Shown one piece after another: positions 9,005 through 17,703 of a DNA stretch of 64,000 bases. Positions within the stretch are counted from its first letter, which is position 1. Every line of letters begins with the position of its first letter. Where the stretch lies: assembly GCF_029689925.1 (NCBI RefSeq), contig NZ_CP121445.1:2721001-2785000 (forward strand), written 5' to 3'. Under the pieces are notes generated by a model. It did not search any database and was not told the DNA's origin. It was given only the letters and a program-made list of their open reading frames with translations. The translations under genes and the position numbers were made by a program. The DNA comes from Anaerocolumna sp. AGMB13025 (lineage in GTDB: Bacteria > Bacillota > Clostridia > Lachnospirales > Lachnospiraceae).

Positions 9005-10154
9005 ACTCTATTTTAAACTATTAAAGAGTGCTGCACCTGCTTTAATAATATATCTTATTATTTTTACAGTTTTAATTTTTCTTTTATCTACGAACCATAG
9101 AAAAGATACTGCCGGTTTTGAGGAAACAAAAATAGAAACTGCATTGATTAACTATGATAAGGACAGTATACTGGTACAGGATTTTCTGGATTATATAAGC
9201 AGATACTGCGATTTTAAAGTTTACGAAGATAATGACATTAAATTGTCGGATGCCCTGTTTTTTCATCAGGTTGAATATATACTTACGATACCATATGATT
9301 TCGGAGAAGACTTTTTAGCCGGTAAGGAGGTCGAGGTAGAGAAAAAAAACATACCGGGAGGAACGTATAATTTATCTGTTGACAATGCAGTAAATACCTA
9401 TTTAAATGCTGCCAGATTATATTTAAAAGCATTGCCGGATATATCAGAAGAAGATCTGGTGGTCCAAATAAGGCAGGATTTAGAAAAAACCACTCAGGTT
9501 TCCTTTATCCAGGATAATAATAAAGGAAAGGAAAACAATTTTTATAATCAGTATTTTAATACGGCCTCTTACATTTTGTTAAGCTGCTGTCTCTTGGGAA
9601 TTGGGATGATTATGCTGACGTTCCACAACGTAGATATCTTACGCAGAAATATGGTTACTCCTTTGACCAACATGGATATGAATTTGCAGCTGATTGGCGG
9701 AAATCTAATATTTGTGCTGACTTATGATGTGTTTTTTATTCTTTTTGGCTTTCTAATTAATCAGGATAAAACTGTTAATGGGAATGTCTTACTATACTGG
9801 TTGAATTTAATTGTATTTTCCTTTAGTGCATTAAGCATGAGTTATTTAGCAGCCATACTCGTAAAAGGCCGGCAGGCGAATAATGCCTTATCTACGGTAC
9901 TGCCTTTAGGACTCAGTTTTATCAGCGGAGCTTTTGTACCACAACTTTTATTGGGGGATTCAGTTCTAAAAATGGCCAGCTTTACTCCGTTATATTGGTT
10001 TATTAAAGGAAATGATACCATTGCCGGTTTAGCCCGCTTAGATTGGGAGAATATAAAGAGTATCATTTATTATATGCTGATTCAAATTGGATTTGCAGCC
10101 GCGTTGTTTTCTTTATCACTGGTCATTAGTAAAAATAAGCGACAGAATAATTAA
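8991..10154 (+). CDS. ABC-2 type exporter permease, second subunit
   Basis: The 387-residue protein has the same architecture as the preceding gene: an N-terminal helix (about 13-32), an extracytoplasmic domain to about residue 190 and then five or six helices. The start lies inside the previous gene behind AAGGAGGAG. It is the last gene of the exporter operon. The protein is only distantly similar to its neighbour and is probably its heterodimer partner. Confidence 0.85.
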   Translation: MQVFKLYFKLLKSAAPALIIYLIIFTVLIFLLSTNHRKDTAGFEETKIETALINYDKDSILVQDFLDYISRYCDFKVYEDNDIKLSDALFFHQVEYILTIPYDFGEDFLAGKEVEVEKKNIPGGTYNLSVDNAVNTYLNAARLYLKALPDISEEDLVVQIRQDLEKTTQVSFIQDNNKGKENNFYNQYFNTASYILLSCCLLGIGMIMLTFHNVDILRRNMVTPLTNMDMNLQLIGGNLIFVLTYDVFFILFGFLINQDKTVNGNVLLYWLNLIVFSFSALSMSYLAAILVKGRQANNALSTVLPLGLSFISGAFVPQLLLGDSVLKMASFTPLYWFIKGNDTIAGLARLDWENIKSIIYYMLIQIGFAAALFSLSLVISKNKRQNN

Positions 10155-10197
10155 TCAATATGTTACGGATAAACTATTGTAAAGCAGTTTTGAAAAG

Positions 10198-10267
10198 CAA
10201 ACAAATGTTTGATAACATCTTGATTTGTCTGGGAAAATGTGCTACAATAAAAACAAACAAATGTTTG
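10198..10267 (+). promoter_or_regulatory. Promoter bracketed by two identical LexA-like palindromes
   Basis: A good sigma-A promoter is present: ttgatt at 10220-10225, 17-bp spacer, tacaat at 10243-10248. The 14-bp perfect dyad caaaca-aa-tgtttg occurs twice, at 10198-10211 (just upstream of -35) and 10254-10267 (around the transcription start). The spacing and symmetry equal the Gram-positive LexA/DinR box (CGAAC-4-GTTCG form), differing only by A/T instead of G/C at the second position of each arm. The downstream genes belong to a DNA-repair family, which fits SOS control. The LexA assignment is inference. Confidence 0.65.
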
Positions 10268-10284
10268 TAAAGCGAGATGAAAAG

Positions 10285-11736
10285 ATGAGTGTGATTATTC
10301 AGGAACATATGTCAATACAGAAAAAATTAGAAATATTATCGGATGCTGCCAAATATGATGTGGCATGTACTTCCAGTGGAGTAGACAGGAGCGGGACACC
10401 CGGAGGTATTGGTAACTCTGTAGCTTGTGGTATCTGCCATACTTTTTCTGCAGATGGCAGGTGTATTTCTTTATTAAAGATATTAATGACAAATGAGTGT
10501 ATTTTTGATTGCAAGTATTGTCTTAACCGGGCAGCGAATGATATTGTAAGGGCGTCTTTTACTCCGGAAGAAATATGTACCCTGACTATGGAATTTTACC
10601 GCAGGAATTATATAGAAGGTTTATTCTTAAGTTCCGGTGTGTTAAAAAGTCCTAATTATACCATGGAATTGATGTGTAATGCTCTGAAGATGCTTAGGGA
10701 AGTATATCATTTTAATGGATATATCCATTGTAAAGCTGTCCCTGGAGCAGATCCGTCTCTTATTGAGATGACGGGATGGTATGCGGACCGTATGAGTGTG
10801 AATCTGGAACTTCCCACTGCCGATGGTTTAAGGAATTTAGCTCCTCATAAAAGCCGTAAGAACATACTAAGACCCATGAAGCAGATACAGCTAGGAAGGA
10901 ATGAAGCATTAGGTCTAAAATCCTACGGACGTTTGTCGGATGCAGCCGGAAGGGAAAGGTTACTTCTTTCAGAGAAAGAAAGTAATAAGGAGAACCTGCC
11001 AGTGTCGGTTTCCCCCGTACTGGGTCTGGTAAAGAGGCCGACTGGCAACAGGGGATTTGTTCCTGCTGGTCAGAGTACCCAGATGATTATTGGTGCTACC
11101 CCAGAGAATGACTATCAGATCATAACCGTAGCGGAAAGTTTATATCAGAAATTTGATTTAAAACGTGTATTTTATTCTGCTTATGTTCAGGTGAATGAGG
11201 ATACTTCCCTGCCGTCACTTCCCGGCGGACCGCCGCTGCTTAGAGAGCACCGTCTGTATCAGGCGGATTGGCTGCTGCGGTTTTATGGTTTTCAGGCTTC
11301 GGAATTATTATCCGAGACCAGACCAAACTTTAACATATTAATTGATCCCAAGTGCAACTGGGCATTAGGTCACCTGGAACAGTTTCCGGTAGAGGTGAAT
11401 AAGGCGGATTATTTTACATTACTTCGGATTCCGGGTATTGGGGTTAAGTCTGCCCAGAGAATCGTAAAAGCAAGACAAGCTGCCAATCTGCGGTTTGAAG
11501 ATCTGAAAAAAATCGGTGTTGTGTTAAAAAGAGCTTTGTACTTTATAACCTGCAGCGGTAAAATGATGTATCCCATCAAGCTTGAGGAGAATTATATTAC
11601 CAACCAGTTAATTAGTGTCAAAGAAAAGTTACCATTTGGAATGGAAGGTGGCAATCTTTATACTCAACTCTCACTATTTGATGATGTTAATTTCAATTCC
11701 TTTAATCAGTCCGGTGTCAGGAGTATGTACTTATGA
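10285..11736 (+). CDS. Putative DNA modification/repair radical SAM protein (TIGR03916 family)
   Basis: Radical SAM enzyme of the family found next to a uracil-DNA-glycosylase-like partner. The [4Fe-4S]/SAM motif is C-x3-C-x2-C (C72, C76, C79 counted from this start). A helix-hairpin-helix DNA-binding motif, IPGIGVKSAQRI, lies near residues 387-398 and supports action on nucleic acid. The chemistry is not established for the family. The start is uncertain: ATG 10285 has a poor ribosome site, while ATG 10309 (MSIQKKLEIL) follows AGGA and matches where family members usually begin. It overlaps the next gene by 4 bp and lies behind a promoter with twin LexA-like boxes. Confidence 0.88.
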   Translation: MSVIIQEHMSIQKKLEILSDAAKYDVACTSSGVDRSGTPGGIGNSVACGICHTFSADGRCISLLKILMTNECIFDCKYCLNRAANDIVRASFTPEEICTLTMEFYRRNYIEGLFLSSGVLKSPNYTMELMCNALKMLREVYHFNGYIHCKAVPGADPSLIEMTGWYADRMSVNLELPTADGLRNLAPHKSRKNILRPMKQIQLGRNEALGLKSYGRLSDAAGRERLLLSEKESNKENLPVSVSPVLGLVKRPTGNRGFVPAGQSTQMIIGATPENDYQIITVAESLYQKFDLKRVFYSAYVQVNEDTSLPSLPGGPPLLREHRLYQADWLLRFYGFQASELLSETRPNFNILIDPKCNWALGHLEQFPVEVNKADYFTLLRIPGIGVKSAQRIVKARQAANLRFEDLKKIGVVLKRALYFITCSGKMMYPIKLEENYITNQLISVKEKLPFGMEGGNLYTQLSLFDDVNFNSFNQSGVRSMYL

Positions 11737-12539
11737 TACCAAAAAGAATATATATGTGCGAAGACAGTATAGACGGTATATTTACGGCTATCTATGATGC
11801 CTGGAGCAGCAGGTACGGACATGAGAACATAAGGATTCAGGTTAAAACTGCAGACAAGGACAGCTTTAATATGGAATTATTTTCAGAATATATCGAAGTA
11901 CCTGTAGATGAGGAAAAGCCTGTCAAAGTAGCCAGATCAATAAGAGAAAAAATATCGGAAGAAGCTTTTGAAATGATATATTATGCAGCTCTTTCCGATG
12001 AAGCAGGGAAAGGAGATATTATTTATCGGTTCCTTATTCTTGGGTTTTCCCTTGGACCTAAGGTGGTAGACTACCTAAGTCATGATGCTGTTATTAATAT
12101 ATTTAATTTAAGGCGTAATGTTGGTAATGAGACACATCATTTCCTTGGGTTTGTCCGATTTATGGAAAGTAAGAATAATGTTTTACTGGCTAAAATTAAT
12201 CCCAGAAATGATATATTACGACTTATTGCACCCCATTTCTCGGACCGTCTTAATTCTGAAAATTTTGTAATTTATGATGAAAAAAGGAAAACCGCTGTAG
12301 TACATAGAAGCGGATTTCCTTGGATCTATGTACTGGCAGACGATTTTAATCTGGATAGATTCGAGGAATTATCAGATCACGAAGAAGAGTTTCAATTATT
12401 GTGGAAAGCATTTTTTAATTCTATTGCAATAGAAGAACGCAAAAATTTTAAGCTGCAAAGAAATAATCTGCCGCTGCGTTTCAGAAGTAACATGCTTGAA
12501 TTTTCATCAGAGGAAAAAGATAAATCGAAGGATAACTAG
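11733..12539 (+). CDS. DUF4130 / TIGR03915 putative DNA repair protein
   Basis: Partner of the radical SAM protein, translationally coupled through an ATGA overlap. At 268 residues it matches the family of probable DNA-metabolism proteins related to the uracil-DNA glycosylase fold. The conserved blocks YMCEDSIDGIFTAIYDAW at the N-terminus, NETHHFLGFVRF near residue 131 and an IAPHFSDR segment are visible. The two genes are usually found together and are predicted to act on damaged or modified DNA. The specific substrate is unknown. Confidence 0.88.
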   Translation: MIPKRIYMCEDSIDGIFTAIYDAWSSRYGHENIRIQVKTADKDSFNMELFSEYIEVPVDEEKPVKVARSIREKISEEAFEMIYYAALSDEAGKGDIIYRFLILGFSLGPKVVDYLSHDAVINIFNLRRNVGNETHHFLGFVRFMESKNNVLLAKINPRNDILRLIAPHFSDRLNSENFVIYDEKRKTAVVHRSGFPWIYVLADDFNLDRFEELSDHEEEFQLLWKAFFNSIAIEERKNFKLQRNNLPLRFRSNMLEFSSEEKDKSKDN

Positions 12540-12644
12540 TATAAAATATCCAATTTAGACGTATTTGACATATGAAGTATGCATAAATAAATTAATCAGT
12601 GAGATACTATTCGCGTAAAATTAAATATTTCAGGAGGAGTATCC

Positions 12645-12887
12645 ATGAAAAAAAGATTATATTTATTAATGGCGGTATGCTGTCTGACATTTTTAACTTT
12701 TACTGCATGTGGGACAACAAATAATGGCACTAATAATTCAGCTACATCAGATCAAACTGGAACCGGTACTGGAACCGGAACCAATGGAACTGGTAATACC
12801 ATCAATACCAATAATGATACAACAGGTATAGGTACTACGGTAGATGATACCTTGACTGGTAATACGACCAGCAACAATAATAAGTAA
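12645..12887 (+). CDS. Small low-complexity lipoprotein
   Basis: An 80-residue protein with a lipoprotein signal peptide: KKR, a hydrophobic stretch and a lipobox ending TAC with Cys at about residue 22. The mature part is almost only Thr, Asn, Gly and Ser, with GTGTGTNGTG-like repeats, and has no recognisable domain. AGGAGG precedes the ATG. It is probably exported and anchored, and may act as a flexible surface tether or be a rapidly evolving remnant. No function can be assigned. Confidence 0.75.
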   Translation: MKKRLYLLMAVCCLTFLTFTACGTTNNGTNNSATSDQTGTGTGTGTNGTGNTINTNNDTTGIGTTVDDTLTGNTTSNNNK

Positions 12888-12898
12888 TTAAATTACTA

Positions 12899-12938
12899 AT
12901 AAAAACGAGCAGAAAATACATTTTCTACTCGTTTTTAA
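12899..12938. terminator. Bidirectional terminator
   Basis: The stem aaaacgag-c-agaaaa pairs with ttttct-a-ctcgtttt, with A- and T-runs on the two sides. It lies between the lipoprotein gene and the convergent HAD-GNAT gene and can serve both. Confidence 0.85.
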
Positions 12939-12975
12939 TGCCGTTATTTATTTTGTATTTATTAATATTTAATTT

Positions 12976-14175
12976 TTAAAATTTTGATAAAAAAATGTTA
13001 GGAGTTATAACATAAAGCCAGTATTCTATCTCTTCTTTATGTATAGATTGCTTTTTTTCCATCCCAATTCGTTCGGCAACTTTTATTGATCTTGTATTCA
13101 GTGGATGAATTACTGCGACAATCCGCTCAATATGTAAATCACAAAATGCATAGTTTAATATAGCTCTCACACATTCTAAAGCATATCCATATCCCCAATG
13201 GTTTACATCCAGCAGATACCCTAATTCGATTTCCTCCGTACCGTTAATCAAGGTATTCTGGATACCACATCTACCGATTAGTTCGTTTGTTTCTTTACTG
13301 AATACGCCCCATAAACCATAACCATAAAAATTATATACATTTTTTATATAGGCTTTATGTTTTTCTACCTCATTTTCCAGGTATTCATCAATATCCGGAA
13401 TAAATCGTTTCACTTCCGGATTCTGATAGATCTGATACATGCCGGGAATATCATTAACCGATAATTCGCGAAGAATTAACCGGTTTGTCACAGCAATTGT
13501 TATAGGAATATTATAGGTACGTAAATAGATGTTTTCAATAAATCTAAAATCAATTTCATCAAAGCCTTCAATCAAAACGGATGCCTTTGATAAATCCTGA
13601 TTTCCGGAATGGACATTGGCAAATCCAATAACAGGGATACCGGCTGCAACGGCAGAACTTACACCATTATAAGAATCTTCAATAATAATGCAGTCCTTGC
13701 AATTAACGCCTAATTCTGTTGCTGCCTTAAGAAATATATCCGGTGCTGGTTTTGGCTGTGAAACAGTGGTACCGCTGATTAGTTTAGTGAAATATTTCTT
13801 GATACCCAAAGCTTTAACGACAGCTTCAATTTCTTTGACGGTAGAAGAGGAAGCAATCGCCAGCTTCATCCCATGGTTATATAAATCAATAACTAATTCC
13901 TTGGTATAGGGAATTGGCTCATAGCCTTCTGTTTTGATTAAGTTGTGTAAGGTTTCCTGATAGACCGTCAGCATCTCCCTGGTCTCGAGTGGAATGTTAA
14001 ATTCTTGTTTCATTACTTCCAGCATATGAAGCGTTGTTGAACCTATAAACTGATAGCAATACTCTATTGTTACGTTATAACCCAAATGTTCTAGTGCCTT
14101 TACTGCAGCTCTGGCATGAAGGGGCTCACTGTCTATCAGGACACCGTCCATATCGAATATTACAGCCTTTAGCAT
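12976..14175 (-). CDS. HAD phosphatase fused to GNAT acetyltransferase
   Basis: Two complete enzymes are joined in 399 residues. Residues 1-215 are a beta-phosphoglucomutase-like HAD hydrolase: DMDGVLIDSEP with nucleophile Asp, motif II SSS near residue 110, KPAPD, and IIIEDSYNGV with the metal-binding Asp. Residues about 228-395 are a RimJ/RimL-type GNAT acetyltransferase: LILRELSVNDIPGMY, GRCGI, ELGYLL, GYALECVRAIL for acetyl-CoA binding, and a C-terminal RIGMEK. Minus-strand AGGAGG precedes the ATG. Substrates are unknown; a phosphorylated, amine-bearing metabolite could link the two activities, which is speculation. Confidence 0.87.
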   Translation of the reverse strand: MLKAVIFDMDGVLIDSEPLHARAAVKALEHLGYNVTIEYCYQFIGSTTLHMLEVMKQEFNIPLETREMLTVYQETLHNLIKTEGYEPIPYTKELVIDLYNHGMKLAIASSSTVKEIEAVVKALGIKKYFTKLISGTTVSQPKPAPDIFLKAATELGVNCKDCIIIEDSYNGVSSAVAAGIPVIGFANVHSGNQDLSKASVLIEGFDEIDFRFIENIYLRTYNIPITIAVTNRLILRELSVNDIPGMYQIYQNPEVKRFIPDIDEYLENEVEKHKAYIKNVYNFYGYGLWGVFSKETNELIGRCGIQNTLINGTEEIELGYLLDVNHWGYGYALECVRAILNYAFCDLHIERIVAVIHPLNTRSIKVAERIGMEKKQSIHKEEIEYWLYVITPNIFLSKF

Positions 14176-14322
14176 ATCGTATTCCTCCTGTTTTCTGTTA
14201 ATCCTGTTGTTTAGGTAAAGTATGATTGTCAGCTTTTATATTGCCGTTGAAATAATTATAGCTTTATTATAGCAGAAAAACATATCTGAATAAACTTAAT
14301 CAACTTAGAAGTTCCTCTTTTC

Positions 14323-15129
14323 TTAACGAACTTTGTATTCCTGGCCTGGTGCCAGCACAATTACGCGCTCTGGATTGACTACATGATCGAAGATATTCTG
14401 CGGATTGCCATTAAATGCTTTCTCATTTGGTGCATCCATTGTTCCCCAATGAATCAGCACAAGCTTTGCATCAGGATAAGTATTGGCTAGTTTGTATGCA
14501 TTCTCTAAACCAATATGTACATAATTATCTGAGAAATCAAAGAGTATTACATCCGGTGGATCCATGTGTAGCTGGCATTCCATTAATCTGGAATCTCCAA
14601 CATACCAGATTTTTGCATCTCTTGTACGTAAATAAAATCCACAACATTCTCTGTCTTCCCATACTCGGTAATTATAGCTTTCATACAATCTCTGCCAGGC
14701 GTGATCTGCAGGTGTCAGTTCTATGTCTATCTCGCCCACTTGAATATGGTCTGCTATATCATGCCCATTTCCATCAATGTCACACTCTTCCTTCATTAAT
14801 GAAGCCACATAGAGCGTTGTATGATATGCCTTGCACACAGATTTCAAGTTTTTACAGGTAGCTCTGGAATAATGATCATTATCTGAATGGGAAACCAGAA
14901 CCGAATCCACCTCAGGGACTTCTTGTGGTAAAATCGGTATATCAATTAATAACGGCATATCAAACCCTTCCAATACGGGATCAATCATGATGATTGTGCC
15001 CTCACTGTTTATCATGGCTCCGCCACCACCTAACCAATATATACTTGTTCCACCTTTATTTTCAAAATCTTTGGCTGTCATCCTACAGGTAGCAGGTGCT
15101 GCCATTTGGCCTTTTTCGTTCAGTTTCAT
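14323..15129 (-). CDS. Metallo-beta-lactamase-fold hydrolase, UlaG-like
   Basis: Related to L-ascorbate-6-phosphate lactonase and similar Zn/Mn hydrolases (COG2220). Visible features are GGGGAMI, the metal motif in the variant form HSDNDH (Asp at the third position instead of the usual His), a later VGDSR metal ligand, and HWGTMDAPNE near the C-terminus. The frame is open to 15264, but AAAGGAGG just before the ATG at 15129 and the family length of about 270 residues favour this start. The upstream 45 in-frame codons look protein-like, so a longer form cannot be fully excluded. The substrate is unknown. Confidence 0.8.
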   Translation of the reverse strand: MKLNEKGQMAAPATCRMTAKDFENKGGTSIYWLGGGGAMINSEGTIIMIDPVLEGFDMPLLIDIPILPQEVPEVDSVLVSHSDNDHYSRATCKNLKSVCKAYHTTLYVASLMKEECDIDGNGHDIADHIQVGEIDIELTPADHAWQRLYESYNYRVWEDRECCGFYLRTRDAKIWYVGDSRLMECQLHMDPPDVILFDFSDNYVHIGLENAYKLANTYPDAKLVLIHWGTMDAPNEKAFNGNPQNIFDHVVNPERVIVLAPGQEYKVR

Positions 15130-15956
15130 TTCGATTGACCTCCTTTCTAGTCTCTTTTTTTCATAAATTGCTCTCGATATCATTACGGTATTATCGGTAA
15201 GCTTTTTCACATCGTCCAGTGTTTTAATCTCTTTATAATCATCACCTTCGTTTTGTTGATACATTCAAAAACCGTCATTTTGTAAAGGTCTTAATGTCAC
15301 TCTTTTTGTTTGCATGATTGGAAACATAAGTATATCACTACTTTTATGATTATGATAAAAGACTCCCACTTGCTATCTTCAAGCTATGCTTTTTATCAGT
15401 AGTTTCAGCTCGGTCAATTCCGATTTGTCGTTTTCTTTATTTTATCTAAAATACTCGAATAATACAATCCTATATCGACAATGAATCCTATTGGGTATAT
15501 AGTTAAAAAGCAGATGGCACTCACATACGTTTCCATCTGCTCTAATTATCATAGAATTCCCTATTTACCGAAAAAATTTCACAGGCTCCACAAGCTGGCT
15601 ATCAAACACTAAAAACGATAAAATATGTACGGTCTAAATGGTGTAGCAATTGTTGCATAGAATATGAGTAAAAGCCTGTACTAAAAACGTGACTTAAATA
15701 AGATATCATCATTTGAAACATACTCTGTAGTTATTATAATAATATGCATAGGTTTAACGGATTACTAACTAATTTATTTTTAGAGTGGCTTTGCCGTAAA
15801 GACTTGTTACCGTCATAATTCATGTCTATGACTGGACGGTAATTCTTTATAATTGATTTACAACAATACTTTGCTGGTGTTTATCGCACATAAAAGGTTA
15901 GTAATGGATATTATTGTTTATATTAATTTACAGAGTATGTTCGTTGATAGCATAAT
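15130..15956. other. Long intergenic region without a recognisable gene
   Basis: AT-rich DNA with no supported ORF. It holds two hairpins. At 15508-15540 agcagatgg pairs with ccatctgct and is followed on the minus strand by TTTTT, so it could end a minus-strand transcript. At about 15808-15842 ttaccgtc pairs with gacggtaa. It may contain the decayed remains of a gene, but none can be named. Confidence 0.5.
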
Positions 15957-16355
15957 TTATGACCGGTTTAATAATTTTTCGTAATACAATCCGACTAGTA
16001 TCCAGGCAGGGGCGTAATCTAGCCGGATCAGACCTTTATAGTTTAGTTTTGCCTTACTGTAATCCCAAGGACATGCTCCAAATTTTTTTAGTAAATTACC
16101 TGTGCAAAATTCTGTGATAAAAATAAAAAATGCATAAACACCTCCCCGAAACAGAGCACTCTTGTCTTTTAGCTTACGGCAAATTGGATTTAAACAGGCT
16201 GCCATACCATATATGGGAAACATCCATACGGAAGTGCGGCAGGATAAGGCTTTGTCTTTATGGGTGATGATAGAATGCAGTCCGGTCCAAAAGCATTCCA
16301 TACACCAGCCGCTGAGCCCGCATAATAAGAAGTTACTTAGGAAACATTTTTTCAT
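15957..16355 (-). CDS. CmpB-type putative ABC-transporter membrane protein (PF06541-like)
   Basis: A 132-residue integral membrane protein. Its LCGLSGWCMECFW N-terminal block, the MFPIYGMAA segment, FITEFCTGNLLKK and the C-terminal WDYSKAKLNYKGLIRLDY pattern match the small membrane family annotated as putative ABC-transporter type IV (CmpB). About three or four membrane segments are present. The family name comes from weak association only and no transport function has been shown. No ATPase gene is adjacent. Confidence 0.7.
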   Translation of the reverse strand: MKKCFLSNFLLCGLSGWCMECFWTGLHSIITHKDKALSCRTSVWMFPIYGMAACLNPICRKLKDKSALFRGGVYAFFIFITEFCTGNLLKKFGACPWDYSKAKLNYKGLIRLDYAPAWILVGLYYEKLLNRS

Positions 16356-16396
16356 GTCGTTAGTATAAGCGGAAATTGGAAAACCTATACACTATC

Positions 16397-16441
16397 ACGA
16401 GAGTTTCGTCTCGTTGACAATCCTGCTTTCTATGGTATAAT
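16397..16441 (+). promoter_or_regulatory. Consensus sigma-A promoter of the methyltransferase gene
   Basis: A perfect ttgaca at 16414-16419 is separated by 16 bp from a perfect tataat at 16436-16441. A palindrome acgaga-6-tctcgt (16397-16414) overlaps the first base of the -35 and could be an operator. Confidence 0.8.
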
Positions 16442-16487
16442 TGTTGTCAATGAAGAACATTATGTGGAAAATGGAGAAAAACAGCCG

Positions 16488-17690
16488 ATGGAGAAAGCAA
16501 TTGTCAAGTTAAAAAAAGGAGAAGGAAGAACCTTAAAAGCCGGTGGCATGTGGGTTTATGATAATGAAATAGATTCCATAAGCGGAGACTTTACTGACGG
16601 TGATATTATCGTCGTTCATGATTTTGATGATTATTATATGGGCAGCGGATTTATTAATACCAGATCTAAGATTACGGTAAGGATCATGTCAAGAATAAAA
16701 GGGCAGGAGATAGATAATGCATTTTTAGAAAACCGTGTTAAGGCGGCATGGGAGTATCGTAAAAAGACGGTGGATACTAGCAGCTGCAGGATTATATTTG
16801 GGGAAGCGGATTTTCTTCCTGGTATTGTAATAGATAAATTTAATGATGTCTTAGTTGTACAGTCGCTGGCTCTTGGTATTGATCGAATGAAGGAGCAGAT
16901 TGTAGAACTCTTAAAATGCTGCCTTAAGGAAGAGGGTATTATAATCCGGGGTGTCTATGAAAGAAGTGATGCCAAGGTCAGAAGTAATGAAGGAATGGAG
17001 CGGATAAAAGGCTTTATCGGTGAACCTTTTGATACGAAGGTAGAAATAACAGAGAATGGTGTTAAATATCTGGTGGATGTGGAAGACGGGCAGAAAACCG
17101 GCTTTTTTCTGGATCAGAAATATAACAGGGAAGCCATTAAAAAGCTGTGTAAGGACGCCGAAGTACTGGATTGCTTTACCCATACGGGTTCCTTTGCGTT
17201 AAATGCCGGACTGGCAGGTGCCAAAAGTGTAACCGGTGTGGACGCTTCTGAACTTGGAATAAAGCAGGCCAATGAAAATGCACGCTTGAATGGATTACAG
17301 GATACCGTCCACTTTATGTGTACCGATGTGTTTGAATTATTACCGGAACTTGAACGCCAGAATAAGAAGTTTGACGTTATCATACTAGACCCCCCTGCTT
17401 TTACGAAATCCAGAAATTCCATTAAGAATGCGGTAAAGGGTTACCGAGAAATCAATTTAAGGGCCATGAAACTAATTAAGAATGGCGGTTATCTTGCAAC
17501 CTGTTCCTGTTCTCATTTTATGACACCGGAATTATTTGCTGAAACCATTGGACAAGCCGCTAAAAATACCAGAAAACGGTTGAGACAGGTTGAATACCGT
17601 ACCCAGTCTCCGGATCATCCAATTCTATGGGCGGCGGATGAATCTTATTATTTGAAATTCTTCATTTTCCAGGTGTGTGAAGAGCGGTAA
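16488..17690 (+). CDS. RlmI-like class I rRNA (cytosine-C5) methyltransferase
   Basis: SAM-dependent methyltransferase of the RlmI/YwbD family. An N-terminal PUA-like domain (about residues 1-75) precedes the central EEHI-type region and the Rossmann methyltransferase domain. That domain has the SAM motif DCFTHTGSFALNA, acidic VDASELG and catalytic DPPAFTKS. A Cys pair in TCSCSHFM near the C-terminus fits m5C chemistry. The frame opens at GTG 16464, but ATG 16488 with GGAGAA upstream matches family N-termini. The RNA target is inferred from homologues (23S rRNA) and cannot be proved here. The gene runs directly into folC. Confidence 0.87.
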   Translation: MEKAIVKLKKGEGRTLKAGGMWVYDNEIDSISGDFTDGDIIVVHDFDDYYMGSGFINTRSKITVRIMSRIKGQEIDNAFLENRVKAAWEYRKKTVDTSSCRIIFGEADFLPGIVIDKFNDVLVVQSLALGIDRMKEQIVELLKCCLKEEGIIIRGVYERSDAKVRSNEGMERIKGFIGEPFDTKVEITENGVKYLVDVEDGQKTGFFLDQKYNREAIKKLCKDAEVLDCFTHTGSFALNAGLAGAKSVTGVDASELGIKQANENARLNGLQDTVHFMCTDVFELLPELERQNKKFDVIILDPPAFTKSRNSIKNAVKGYREINLRAMKLIKNGGYLATCSCSHFMTPELFAETIGQAAKNTRKRLRQVEYRTQSPDHPILWAADESYYLKFFIFQVCEER

Positions 17691-17703
17691 GGGGGCTTGT
17701 GCT

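Noticed and set aside
14415..14861. 148-residue plus-strand ORF
   Set aside because: Antisense shadow of the metallo-beta-lactamase gene, with Cys/His/Leu-rich improbable composition.
15808..15842. Intrinsic terminator in the 15.1-16.0 kb gap
   Set aside because: The ttaccgtc/gacggtaa stem has a 20-nt loop and no adequate T-tract on either strand.
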